Shown here: positions 37,901 through 47,479 of the stretch, in pieces
How the letters are laid out: every line of letters begins with the position of its first letter
Numbering within the stretch: position 1 is the first letter of the stretch
Assembly (NCBI GenBank): GCA_964036045.1
Contig: OZ038380.1
Coordinates: 13,971,629-14,035,628 of the forward strand
Origin: Eutreptiella sp. 'Long Island Sound 2002'
Lineage: Eukaryota; Euglenozoa; Euglenophyceae; Eutreptiales; Eutreptiaceae
Direction: 5' to 3'
DNA: 64,000 nt
Program-made: the position numbers and the translations under genes
The notes under the pieces: model-generated
Database searches by the model: none
The model's input: the letters and a program-made list of their open reading frames with translations, nothing else
What the model was told of the DNA's origin: nothing

Positions 37901-37974
37901 GTATACAACAGGGTTCGAACCTGTGCATCCACCTCTGAATGCAGGTATATGTACCATTAGGGTACTGCTTACAG
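37901..37974 (-). other. tRNA-like sequence (decayed tRNA or SINE head)
   Basis: 74 nt on the minus strand. It has a perfect D arm (GTAC, 7-nt loop, GTAC), a perfect T arm (ACAGG, TTCGAAC, CCTGT) containing the B-box GGTTCGAACCC, and a possible anticodon stem TACCT/AGGTG with an 8-nt loop. The acceptor stem is poor (three Watson-Crick pairs of seven), so it is probably not a working tRNA. A second B-box-like block lies just downstream at about 37864-37878. Confidence 0.5.
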
Positions 37975-38043
37975 TGGTCACGGGGACTTTCATGGATGGC
38001 ATAAAGACCAAAATCCAATTTTCTTAGCGAAAAATCTGACAAT

Positions 38044-38310
38044 TTATGTGTGCAATCCCTCCCTTTCATGAACATAGATGTCATAGCTGTAGTACAAGCA
38101 CCTAATAAAATGCAACATACAAACAGAGGTAACAAGTGGCACACAAATTGGCCAAGGTAGGACACATTGCATACTGTTTTTTGATTGACGAATGTCATCC
38201 ACAAAGATATCTAGAGCGGCGTCGTGGCCTTCATGACGGATGAACTCCACGTAGCAATGGAAATGCTTCGCCAGAAACCCGAGGACGAAGTCCTGGGTTT
38301 CCTCGTCCAT
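38044..38310 (-). CDS. Candidate exon or small gene upstream of the KDZ transposase
   Basis: An 88-codon frame beginning MDEETQDFVLGFLAKHFHCY and continuing VEFIRHEGHDAALDIF. Composition is protein-like for the first about 45 residues, after which it becomes hydrophobic and Cys-rich and may be intronic. It lies 0.6 kb upstream of the transposase start on the same strand, so it may be a 5' exon of that gene or a separate accessory gene. No family recognised. Confidence 0.35.
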   Translation of the reverse strand: MDEETQDFVLGFLAKHFHCYVEFIRHEGHDAALDIFVDDIRQSKNSMQCVLPWPICVPLVTSVCMLHFIRCLYYSYDIYVHEREGLHT

Positions 38311-38616
38311 GGGCCAAACACCTCCACGAAGGGCAATGACATTTGTGCTACTGACAAGCCTCCAAGGGTATATTCATCCAATAATCCTACCCTGTGCACT
38401 ACAATGTACTAACAACTCAGCTACCGCCCACGGCTGCCAACAATGTGTAACAGGGCACTCGAGGCCTACAGGTGATGTCGAGAAAACAGGCCCAATCCAC
38501 TATTGGCCCACCACTACTACTGCCAGCGTGCTGTACCAGTGAAACCAGTGAAACCCTTGCGCAAAGCAAAGAAATCCAATGCATGTGTCCAATGCATGTC
38601 ATGTGCACTTGTAATG

Positions 38617-39004
38617 CTGCACAAGCCCAGAAGCGCCAGAAAAAGCGCCAAAAAAAGCGCCAGAAGCGCAGAAAACAACGCCAGAAAAGGTTCCGGGTTC
38701 TTTGTGACTGTGTCCAATGCATGTCATGTGCCTTTGTAACACTGAAAAACCGCCAGAGAAAGCGCCAGAAGCTCCAGAAAAAGCGCCACAAAAGCGCCAG
38801 GAGTGCCAGAAAAACCGCCAACAAAAGCGCCACAAGCGCAGAAAACAGCGCCAGAAAAGGTTCCGGGTTGTTTGTGATTGTGTCCAATGCATGTCATGTG
38901 CACTTGTAATACTGAAAAAACGCCAGAGAAAGCGCCAGAAGCTCCAGAAGAAGCGCCAGAAAAGCGCCAGAAGCGCCAGGAAAAGCGCCAGAAAAAGGGC
39001 CAGA
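38617..39004. repeat. CGCCAGAAAAAGCGC low-complexity repeats in three ~180-bp units
   Basis: Short AGCGCCAGAA repeats are interleaved with a conserved block TTCCGGGTT.TTTGTGA.TG, followed by TCCAATGCATGTCATGTGC, seen at about 38600, 38720 and 38890. It lies directly 3' (minus-strand sense) of a tRNA-like sequence, so it may be the body of a tRNA-derived SINE with an internal variable repeat. Confidence 0.8.
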
Positions 39005-39083
39005 AAAGTGCCAGAGGTGGGAATTGAACCCATGACTTCACCCCTGTGAGTATCCGCATGTACCAACTTAGCTATGACATGTC
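39005..39083 (-). other. tRNA-like sequence with A and B boxes
   Basis: On the minus strand, TAGCTAAGTTGG matches the Pol III A box. About 35 nt later, GGGTTCAATTCCC matches the B box and gives a four-pair T stem. The acceptor stem does not pair, so this is not a functional tRNA. It fits the head of a SINE whose body is the adjoining AGCGCCAGAA repeat. Confidence 0.5.
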
Positions 39084-39473
39084 TCTGCTAACATTTGGCT
39101 TATTGGTGGTATACATTCTGAACATATTTTGGTGATTGGGGTCACTACGCAATGCCCTGCTGAGGGTTTTCTAACAAAAAAGGTCCGCCCCGCACAATGG
39201 CCCGTACAGTGGTAAATTTCGCCCCGAACAGGGGGGGGGGGGGTTCCGGAGGGCACCCAAAATCCCAAAAAATAGCACGCAGACCCCCCCCCCCCCCCGG
39301 GGGTAGAGTACCTAGGCCTCCAAACGTCAATCAATTGCCTGTGCAACAACTACGAAAAGACACACAGCACAATTTCAAATGGCCCCACCAAGTGGGGCAA
39401 GCAGTGGTGTTGAAAAACACCGTGTTCGACACAAAGTGTGCCAGTCTTCATGGAAACGGCATTCAGGACCCTC

Positions 39474-39833
39474 TCAAAAGTCGGAGTCCGAGGAAGACTC
39501 AAACTCATGGAACGAAGGTGGTGGTGTCGGTGACCATTGTAGAGATGGGGCATCCCACCCACTGTCAGACCCAGAGTCCGACACGTCTGCCGCCACCATG
39601 TCTTCCTGTGTGTCTTGCAAGAGTGGAACGTAGTATTGTAAATTGTCGTCCCACACTACTTGGTTGCAACGGGGGCAAGATCCATCATTCTTCAACGGGC
39701 AACCACAAGGAGCACAGTGCAATCGCCCCTTTGTGCACCAGCCTGCAGCATCCAAAGGCCACAAGCAGCCCTCACAACGCTGAAATGCAGACATATAGAG
39801 CTCCTGTACATAGGACAAGCATGGCACAATCAA
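39474..39833 (-). CDS. Small Cys-rich, acidic-tailed protein in the KDZ element
   Basis: A 119-codon frame. Residues about 19-58 hold a dense cysteine array (CEGC, then C, then CAPCGC, then CPRC) that could bind two zinc ions. The C-terminal half is Ser/Asp-rich (SDSGSDSG, ESSSDSDF). The arrangement resembles small zinc-ribbon proteins, but I recognise no family. It has the same orientation as the transposase, so it is a plausible accessory gene of the element. Confidence 0.5.
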   Translation of the reverse strand: MIVPCLSYVQELYMSAFQRCEGCLWPLDAAGWCTKGRLHCAPCGCPLKNDGSCPRCNQVVWDDNLQYYVPLLQDTQEDMVAADVSDSGSDSGWDAPSLQWSPTPPPSFHEFESSSDSDF

Positions 39834-40330
39834 TGCAGTAGTTTGCTATGAAAGGCAAGAGTGTACAACATCGTCACAAAGCAACACAAGTGCACCCTGT
39901 AGCAGGGTGCACAGCAACAGTGGCTGCACCATAACTTTTGCCGTGTCCACTTTCACATCAGCAACATCCCATTCTATTATGTGGTGTTGTTCCCTTCTCC
40001 TGTTCTAATCTCTTTTTACAACTGCTTGCATCCATGTACTTTGCTGCAAGTATTCTCTTCCTTCTTTTCACCCTTCTTGTCAATACTTCTTGCTAATACA
40101 TGCTGACATGCAACACACAAATTTGGAACTCTACAGAACACCTGTTGGCACAACGTCACAACACAACACCGCAAGGGAGAGGGGGTTTCGACAGTGCTGC
40201 AGGTCAATGAGTCTGTCCTCTGTGGCCTATGCTGAGGTTTTCCCGAACAAATTCCTTTACAAAGCCGTCACAAAAGAGTGCAAAACAGGAGGGGCTGGGT
40301 GCAATTCCTGAGTAATGAACCATGTGAATC

Positions 40331-40815
40331 GTAACACATACACACCACAAAAATTTTTTAAAGTCTTCAACATCCCTGACCTGTTAAAGTCACTGAATGT
40401 GTGGAACCCGAAGGCTGGGGGCAAACAAGGCGGGGGTGGCCCTGGCGGGGAGGGCAGGAGAGGAACTTACAGGTTTTTATTTTTATATCCCACCATGCTC
40501 TCTTGGACCCCTTGGGTGCCTGGGCGTCCTCTCCTCCCCCCCCTGTAGGGCAAGAAGGTGAAACCTGCCTGCCCAGGCACCCAGCCATCAGACAGCACCA
40601 GTTTAACATTGAAAGAGACAGTCCCCAAAAAAGAAAAAATAAAATTTGCGAAAGCGGTGCTGCCAGTGGCCCCCTTGTGTTTAACAGACTTTTGTTTGTT
40701 TCCTTGATTGGGAATGGCTAGTGCCAAAGGCACCGGAGGTCGGGGAAGGGGTCGAGAGCAAGGGGGAGGGGCTTAAGGGGTATGTTGACCTGTAACTGCC
40801 TGACAAGGTCCCCCC
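40331..40815. repeat. Dispersed ~0.47-kb repeat, copy inside the KDZ element
   Basis: Matches 56823-57290 in the same orientation over almost its whole length. Shared blocks are AACATCCCTGACCTGTT, GGAGAGGAACTTACAGGTTT? positions near 40460, GGGCAAGAAGGTGAAACCTG and TTTAAGGGGTATGT-like ends. The inside copy shows that a high-copy element entered the transposon, or was carried by it. Confidence 0.85.
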
Positions 40816-40912
40816 CGTAGGGGGACCTGCAGAGATAGTGGGGGGTGAAGGAAATTTGACAAGGTCCCCCCTCGCAGGGGGACCTACAGAGATAGTGGGG
40901 GGTGAAGCATTG
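40797..40912. repeat. Two ~56-bp tandem units with GTCCCCC/GGGGGAC hairpins
   Basis: Both units begin GACAAGGTCCCCCC and end GATAGTGGGGGGTGAAG. Each can form a short stem between the C run and the G run. Confidence 0.85.
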
Positions 40913-40944
40913 CACTTGTATCCGCCTGTTTTCCCTCCAAAAAT

Positions 40945-41209
40945 GGACTCTGGGATTGCAGTCCATTCCTACACAGGCATACAAATGTGGATGAGTTGGA
41001 CTCTGGGATTGCAGTCCATTCCTACACAGGCATACAAATGTGGATGAGTTGGACTCTGGGATTGCAGTCCATTCCTACACAGGCATACAAATGTGGATGA
41101 GTTGGACTCTGGGATTGCAGTCCATTCCTACACAGGCATACAAATGTGGATGAGTTGGACTCTGGGATTGCAGTCCATTCCTACACAGGCATACAAATGT
41201 TTTGTTTCC
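40945..41209. repeat. 53-bp minisatellite, five copies
   Basis: Unit begins GGACTCTGGGATTGCAGTCC, itself containing an inverted GGACT/AGTCC pair. Starts at 40945, 40998, 41051, 41104 and 41157; the units are essentially identical. Confidence 0.97.
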
Positions 41210-42324
41210 CCGGGTAACCAGTACCTCATATACCAGACTCACCTGACGACAGGGCTTGACAATTCGCTCCTGCATAGCCAATGCAGGGCGCTAAGGGGCA
41301 GTCTTAACTTCACGGCATCAGCGCCGCAAAGAAAGATTGCTGTTTTGCAGAAACAAACCAGAGCCGCCATAGGCATTGTTGACCCCTCGGGTTTCCATTC
41401 CGGCGCCAACCCTGGTTTGCTTCTTAGGCTGAAAATTGCCGCGCCAAAATAGCAGAAAACGAAAATAAACGAAACAATTGCTACTGCACCTACCTATCTT
41501 TACTAGTGCTACTAGTGCATCCATCCTTCAAACAAGTAGGTCTGCATACCCGCCACCCAGTGGCTGGGCCCCAGGTCTGTCGCCCAGGGTTGGGAAGGGA
41601 GACGTACCTACTTACAATCACCCAATATCTTGTTTGACCCAAAGGTAGTAACTGATCCCACCTATTTAAGCACAGCGGTCTATTTAGGTCGCAGTGGTCC
41701 AGACAAAGCTCCTACTTACCACAAACCAATATCGTGCCAGACAGTCACCTGCCACCCTGTGGCTAGGCCCCAGGTCGCTTGCCCGGGTTTTGGAAAGGAG
41801 AGAATTTGTTAACCCAACCTCGTTTTTGATTGTTTTCATACTTCCTCTCTGATTTTGGCGCTCGCTGCACTACATCACTGATATCGATCTCGGAAACGTT
41901 TCGCGCTGACCAAACGAAACCTACAAGAGAAAAACAGGCATACCTTCCCTAACCTTCCCTGTTTGCAACCACCTTCGCAGAAGAGGGCCCGGTTAAGGAA
42001 GTGAGTGATGGGATGGAGTGGTGAGATGGAGTGATGGGATGGAGTGATGGGATGGAGTGATAGGATGGAGCGATGGGACCGGGAACCCATTTTTGCGTAA
42101 GGCATGAAGCCAATAAATAATTTTTTACACATTTTTTTTGCGGACAATAACACCTTGTGCCGGGAATTAATTATTTACACAAATCTTTCGGATTTGCATG
42201 GTATTAGATCTGTATGACCAACCCCGTCCTACACACCTCTCTTTTTCATATTTTTCATTCTATTATTATCATATTATTCGTTCAATCCATCACACACTGC
42301 AATACACATTCCAAGTACCAGACG
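41210..42324. other. Right interior of the KDZ element, no gene seen
   Basis: Contains two diverged units about 195 bp apart sharing GTGGCT.GGCCCCAGGTC (about 41560 and 41760), and a short minisatellite GATGGGATGGAGT at 42005-42075. No coding evidence. Confidence 0.5.
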
Positions 42325-42490
42325 CCCCGTCTTACATAATCTAAGACAGGGCGTCTTAGAAAATCTAAGACGGGGCGTCTTAGAAAATCTAAGACGGGGC
42401 GTCTTAGATTATCTAAGACGCCCCGTCTTACATAATCTAAGACGGGGCGTCTTAGATTATCTAAGACGCCCCGTCTTAGATTTTCTAGAC
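42325..42490. repeat. Right terminal array of the KDZ element
   Basis: Alternating CTAAGACGGGGCGTCTTAG and its complement CTAAGACGCCCCGTCTTAG, separated by AAAAT or ATTAT-type spacers. It is inverted relative to the left array. The array ends in TTTTCTAGAC directly before the target duplication. Confidence 0.93.
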
Positions 42491-42509
42491 GGCCCTCGAC
42501 AGGCTGCGG
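42491..42509. repeat. Target-site duplication, right copy
   Basis: Identical to the 19 bp at 31329-31347, followed by unrelated sequence GCCACGAACC. Confidence 0.85.
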
Positions 42510-43280
42510 GCCACGAACCATCATCAGCTGGCATCTACTGAGCAGGGGGTGAAGGGGTTGTTTTGGGGGGGGTCCAGCCTCCACCGCCACTGTTTCCTTC
42601 AACCTGATAGACTCATTACGCGACCGTGGGATCTGATAGCACACGTTACACTTTACCGAGCCACCCCATGAATCTACACATCAAACTCTTGGGGACTGAC
42701 TCCTGCAGGGGCACTCTGCATGTAAAAACCTCCTTAATTCTCGTCCTCAGGGCACCTGACAAGCCCATGAGCTCCAGCAGCACGCTGCCTATACCGCTCC
42801 CACAGCCAAAAGGCATCAGGCCTCCGCGTAGGAGAGTGACTCTGTTCAGGCATTTGTGGCATCAACTCTTAAGCACACCCCCCGCCCAACAAAAGGGCAC
42901 GGGAATATTCTACAGGCGCTTCTCACGCCCCTCTCAGCCCCAGCTCACGCCAGGACCGATACCCACTGGGGGGAAGAGCGCACCCGACACCCATCACACA
43001 TGCGTGACAAGTGGCAGTACAGGGCTTCACAGCGGGTCACTTCAGGTCTGTGCAGCTGGGTGACCAGGGACCATGTGCCCTAACCCACAATCAACGCTGC
43101 TGTTGGAGGGTACCTGTTTGCGAGTAAAAGTGATCAGATTGCAACAATGGCAGCCCTAATCGGATGCCCCTGGTCAAGGTCTGCCTGTTTTCCCGTGCGG
43201 TTTTTTTCCCATGTGATGTCTCCCGGTGAGGTGAACTTACTTCCTCATCCAGAGCCCTGATAATGAGAGCCACGTTTCAG
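42510..43280. other. Distal part of the long glycosyltransferase intron
   Basis: No gene recognised. Ends in acceptor CACGTTTCAG at 43271-43280. Confidence 0.4.
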
Positions 43281-43661
43281 ATGGCAGGACTCAGCTCGCA
43301 CCACAATTTTCACGTTTGGCACCAGGTGAACCGGAATATTGGGGTGATGTTCATCAAAAGGACGCAACGCACACGGCTGGCGGTCAAGCAAGCTCTTTTC
43401 ACCATGTATTACAGTGCAGAGGGCCGGCGGGCTCATGACCAGCTGCTGTTCAATGATATGTTTGCCTCGGCCGGAGTCCCCACTTACTGCATGCCATACG
43501 AACAGGACGGGTTGAGCTGCAATGTGGAGTACTGGGGGAAGCATTGGCCCTCGGATGCAATCTGGAACTTGCATGCGGCTTGTGCCCCACGCGGGGACAA
43601 TGAGAAGAAGGCAAACAAAAAGAAGTGGCTCATAGAGTACAAAGTTTGGCTCGGGGACTAG
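43281..43661 (+). CDS. C-terminal exon of the nucleotide-diphospho-sugar transferase-like gene
   Basis: 127 codons including the TAG stop, opening in phase 0 after acceptor TTTCAG, which fits the phase-0 end of the 29900-30082 exon. It encodes NRNIGVMFIKRT (the N-x-G strand typical of Nucleotid_trans proteins), AHDQLLFNDMF (the DQ..FN motif) and a C-terminal W-rich segment ending in a Lys-rich stretch. These are the motifs expected after the DxD exon, so the two parts probably belong to one gene split by the transposon-bearing intron. The alternative is a remnant of a second gene copy. Confidence 0.72.
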   Translation: MAGLSSHHNFHVWHQVNRNIGVMFIKRTQRTRLAVKQALFTMYYSAEGRRAHDQLLFNDMFASAGVPTYCMPYEQDGLSCNVEYWGKHWPSDAIWNLHAACAPRGDNEKKANKKKWLIEYKVWLGD

Positions 43662-43699
43662 GGGCTTCATTGCGGCAAGGGCTTTGGCAGGGGAGGGCC

Positions 43700-44817
43700 G
43701 CCCAGGTGAAAACCGTTGCTGAAGATGCACAGGCGCGCACCGGTTGCGTCAGTGCAGGTGCATCACCTTGATTCCAGCACCACCACTCCTGCCCGCACGT
43801 CTAGATAACAAGGGCGCGTGCGCCAGCTTGCGAGCGTCCGTGGATGGATGGAACACACGGGGAAGCTCAAGCCACAAGGGGCTTTGGTTTGTCTCCTTGG
43901 CCTGACAGACCATGCCTAACGCAGGATGCCGAGAGTGATACCCTCAGGGGCTCAAGCAGGTGGAGCGCAACTGCTCAGTGGGGCCTCAGTGGGCCAACTT
44001 GTGGAGAGGGTTGATCGAAGGCATAGATGCATGTTGTGGCCGAGAGTGCTGACCATTACCCTTCAGCATTGACCTATCTTGTTGAAATCGCACAACTGTC
44101 TGTGATGCAGTGTGGGTTATGCCTGGTGTGATGCAATACGGAAGGCGATGTGCTCTCGCATTCAGGTCAGCATTGGTTTTGGTGGTGGCGTTGGTGTTGT
44201 TGTTGATCCAATGTAATGTGGTTTGCGTTGGTATGGTGTTGTGGGGTGTGTTGTGGCTGTGGAAGCTGGGGCGACAGGAGGTGAATTACTCACAGCAGGC
44301 TTAACATGCTGCTGTAAAATGCCAAAGGCCAAAGGGGTCCAAGCTTTTTTTTTAGATGCGAAATCTTATTTTTTAGCACTTATCTTTTTTTTAGCAAAAA
44401 AAAAGATTTCGCGCTAGAAAAAAAGATTCCGTGCTAAAAAAAAAGATTCCGCCTTAAAACAAAAGATTCCGTGCTAAAAAAAAAGATTCTGCGCTAAAAA
44501 AAAGATTTTTACATGATCATTATGTATGTCTCAAAAAGTTGCACTGGGGGGGGGTTACAAGAAGTGCTACTGCATCAAGCCAACCCCTGCCATGTTCACA
44601 ACTTCATACAGTAGGGGAACCTGGGTTTCAGGACTGACCCAATATGCACCCAGTGGCCCTCTTTCCTTGTTGCCTGCTGCATGCGGTGAGGAGGTACCCT
44701 ATGCAGGGATGTCATGAATGTGGAAGGTTTTGGGTGCATTACGCAGAACTTGTGTTTCACAACAGGGTGTCGCTTTGGAGCTGGGGGACCTATGCAGAGA
44801 GTTCATCGGAGAGGATC
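43700..44817. repeat. 1.1-kb direct repeat, copy 2
   Basis: Near-identical to 26096-27211, differing by a few substitutions and single-base indels (for example a 10-bp difference near 44330). It starts 39 bp after the glycosyltransferase stop codon and ends shortly before the MULE-like gene. Confidence 0.92.
44345..44515. repeat. A-rich GATTCCGTGCTAAAAAAAA array, copy in direct repeat 2
   Basis: Same structure as 26740-26905, with A-run lengths varying by a base. Confidence 0.85.
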
Positions 44818-45194
44818 ACAGGTAATGTCTGAATGTTGTAAAGTAGGCTACTCAGCCACCTTGGCCAGAGCCCACGTGCACAATTTCATCTGCTCAGAGA
44901 ACAGGGGTTTTCCTTCGTTGGGGGACCTATACAGACAGGTCATTTGAACGGATCATAGGTAATGCCTGGATTTTGTAAAGTAGGGCACTCAACCATGTTG
45001 GCCAGAGCCCAGGGGCACAATTTCAAGTCTCAGCGGAACCGACGTCTCAAGATCGAGGAAGGGACTACATGTTGGTAGCTGGAACAAATGTCTCATTCCT
45101 ACCCCCTTGCCCCCCTTTCCTTCTTGCCTTTCACACCCATGCTTGACAATTTGCTGCACTGATTGCCCCCCTTTCACTCCAGTGTTTACAACCC
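44818..45194. other. Short spacer upstream of the MULE-like gene
   Basis: Two diverged tandem units of about 125 bp share TTGTAAAGTAGG, GGCCAGAGCCCA and CACAATTTCA. No gene. Confidence 0.5.
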
Positions 45195-46648
45195 ATGCCT
45201 AACAAGTGTGTTTGTGGGGCAGATGCAACTGTGTCAGTGGCCAAACTGGGCGACACTCTCCAACGTGCTGCTGTTGCAATGTACCCACGGTGCCCAACTA
45301 TTTGCACAACATGTTTCCACATCATCCTGAAAGGTGCCCTGCCTGCTCCAGAACCGCTTGAGAAATGGATCAACCAGCTGGAAGAGGAGCGAATTGATGA
45401 CGATTCACCGTATTGCTTCAAGGAATCCATTGCAGATGACGGATCCGACTTCTTGACTTGCTTGTCGACGCCGAACCTGATTCGAAACGCCCGCAGGGGC
45501 CGTGGGGAGGATTTCCTGTCCATCGCCGGGCAGTTCTCCATCACGGTAGAGGGCTTCACCATGCAAGTCCTGGGCACGTGTGACGTCGCACACTATTTGT
45601 TGCCCATCACTGTTTGCGTAGCAACATCAGGGCGGAAAGCAGTCATCGCACCGTTCTTGAAGGCGGTGCACGAGGAGGTGCAAAAGGATGGGTCCCCTTG
45701 GTGCCCAACAAAGGGGATGGCGGATCATGCTGGTGCCTTTCGGGATGTGCTCGCCGCAGAGTTCCGTGGGATGATGGTGGCCAACTGTTATTTCCATGTT
45801 GCGAAGATTGTTCGCGATAAGGCAACCCTTTTGGGATCCTTTTACCCTGCGGTCATGGCAACGGTACGGGAAGTGGCCAATTTGCCGTCCCCACAAGTGC
45901 ACCACGACAAGAAGGGAGAGGCTATTACAAACTAGGTTTCCCAAGGCGTTCCCGAAAAGTTCACCGAGGCCTTCCGGAAGGAGTATTTGGGCACATCATG
46001 GTGCATTGCCACATTGCCGGCTACCCAACCACGAACAATCATCAAGAGGGCATAAATTCTGCCGTGAAGCGCATTTGGACTCGGCATGAACGCCAGCGCC
46101 TCATCCCTTTCTTGAAATGGGTCAAGCGCATGCTCCACAATTGGTCGAAAGACCGCACCACGCCTGTGGCCCGCTTGTACCCCAACGCTCTGCAGCTGAA
46201 ACGCATGCGCTTGGCGAAAACTGCACACATGTAGTTTGCGGGTGGTTACTGGTTCGCAAAGGCGTCGGTGGATGGAGTCCCGCAGACCATTACTGCGGAG
46301 GAGACAACCGCTTTGCAGGCGGCACTTGATGCAGGCCCCTTGGATGTGGCTGCTTGCAAATTGTTGCAGCAGTACAGGCGGTTCAACGCAATGTGTTGCT
46401 TTTGCCCGGAGTTTTGGCCGTATGCTTCATGTTGGCATGTCTTTTGGGCACAAGAACAAGGTCAACAAGGGGAGTGGGACATCGTACGGATCCGTGAAGC
46501 CCGCCGAATGGGATACCGGCAACCTCCACCCCGCAAGCTGCGGAAGCCAAACAAGGCCACGCCCGCAGAGGAAGAGGCCACAGTCCCATTGACTGAGATA
46601 CGACCCACACCAGGTTTGTGTTGTTTGTGCCGGTATTCGAGACCCTAG
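45195..46648 (+). pseudogene. Mutator-like (MULE) transposase, broken
   Basis: MULE transposases are DDE enzymes that cut out and reinsert DNA transposons. The first segment (45195-45935) has a Cys motif CVCGAD...CTTC, LGTCDVAHYLLPI, MADHAGAFRDV (second catalytic Asp region) and CYFHVAKIVRDK. After a TAG and a +1 shift comes PEKFTEAFRKEYLGTSW. After another shift (45998 on) comes PTTNNHQEGINSAVKR (TNN.E...N motif, third acidic residue). An in-frame TAG at 46232-46234 then precedes a SWIM-type zinc finger, CCFCPEFWPYASCWHVF (46268-46648). The position of the first catalytic Asp reads AGQF, so it may be lost. Two frame changes and a stop make it inactive unless an intron removes them. Confidence 0.75.
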
Positions 46649-46860
46649 GATATATGGCAAGCATCAGACTAAGAATAATTCCTAGTATGCCAGCAGGGCC
46701 GGATAGGTGTAGAAATCGGGACCCTGGGACCTATGGCAAGCATCAGACTAAAAAGCAAAACTTCCTGGTATGCCAACAAGGGTGGATAGGTGCAGAAATT
46801 TGGACCGCGGGACCTATGGCAAGCATCAGACTAAAAGGCAAAAATTCTTGGTATGCCAAC
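46640..46860. repeat. Three ~75-bp tandem units, dispersed family
   Basis: Units share GGGACCTATGGCAAGCATCA, GACTAAAA.GCAAA and TGGTATGCCA.CA. Two related units occur at 55065-55185. Confidence 0.85.
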
Positions 46861-47479
46861 AGCGTGCAAGCCCCTTCCTTTTCTCTGCATGACACAAGAT
46901 GGCCTCAACGTGCCCAAAAGCAAGGACAACAACGATCCGTTGTGGCTGCAAGCGCGCCCGGTGCACAAAGCCGAGTGGCATTGCCTCGTAGAGGTTGTTT
47001 TCAAGCACTACTCAGTGGGTGCACAATTTTGCCCATAATTTCATGCTCAAGTTTTGCTCGTTTCAAATATCTTCAGATGGCGGTCAACATGGACGGACCA
47101 AGGTGCACACAGGGAGGGATGCTTGTTGCGTATTTGTTTGGCATTTCCAAAAATCCACGGCATTTTAGCTCTTCTCCACAAGGAAGGCGTCTTGTGCATC
47201 ATTTGCACAGTGGCATGTCCTGACGCCATCAAGTGGGTTACATCATCTTCATGTAATGTAGTGTGTACTGCAACAGCACGTTCTGCAAGTGCCCAGCCAT
47301 CTGCTCCGGTCTTGTTGGCATTCTTTACCGTTTTTTGCTTTGTGCCTTGTTTTGCAGGGTTCGCTCAGGAATGTGGATGATTCGTCCGGTGGGGTGCCCC
47401 TAGGAACTGCATTTCTGCCTCCCCTCCCCACCCCTGGCTTTGTGTTCTTTTAGTTTAACCAAAATCTCACTTTTTACCT
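46861..47479. other. Uncharacterised stretch downstream of the MULE pseudogene
   Basis: A 61-codon frame at 46853-47038 (plus) is protein-like (LCMTQDGLNVPKSKDN) but unrecognised; it could be further MULE sequence. Nothing else is supported. Confidence 0.3.

Larger units (their letters stand above)
31348..42490. mobile_element. 11.1-kb KDZ-type (Kyakuja-Dileera-Zisupton-like) DNA transposon, apparently complete
   Basis: Bounded by a 19-bp direct duplication and by inverted arrays of the palindrome CTAAGACGGGGCGTCTTAG. It carries a CxC5/CxC6-like KDZ transposase gene (35047-37437, minus), a convergent 227-codon gene (34419-35102, plus), candidate minus-strand genes at 38044-38310 and 39474-39833, a 169-bp satellite, other tandem repeats and tRNA-like sequences. 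It sits in what appears to be the last intron of the glycosyltransferase-like gene. KDZ elements are known from fungi, algae and other protists as large multi-gene transposons. The exact end inside the flanking duplication is uncertain by about 10 bp, because the outermost bases (AGGGCTGTTG left, GTCTAG right) do not match each other. Confidence 0.82.

Noticed and set aside
26096-44817. Direct repeats as LTRs of a retrotransposon
   Set aside because: No reverse transcriptase, integrase or gag motif lies between them, ends lack TG...CA, and no target duplication is visible.
45195-46648. Reassignment of TAG to an amino acid to rescue the MULE frame
   Set aside because: The glycosyltransferase and KDZ frames both end in TAG where the protein should end, and frame shifts in the MULE remain even if TAG were read through.
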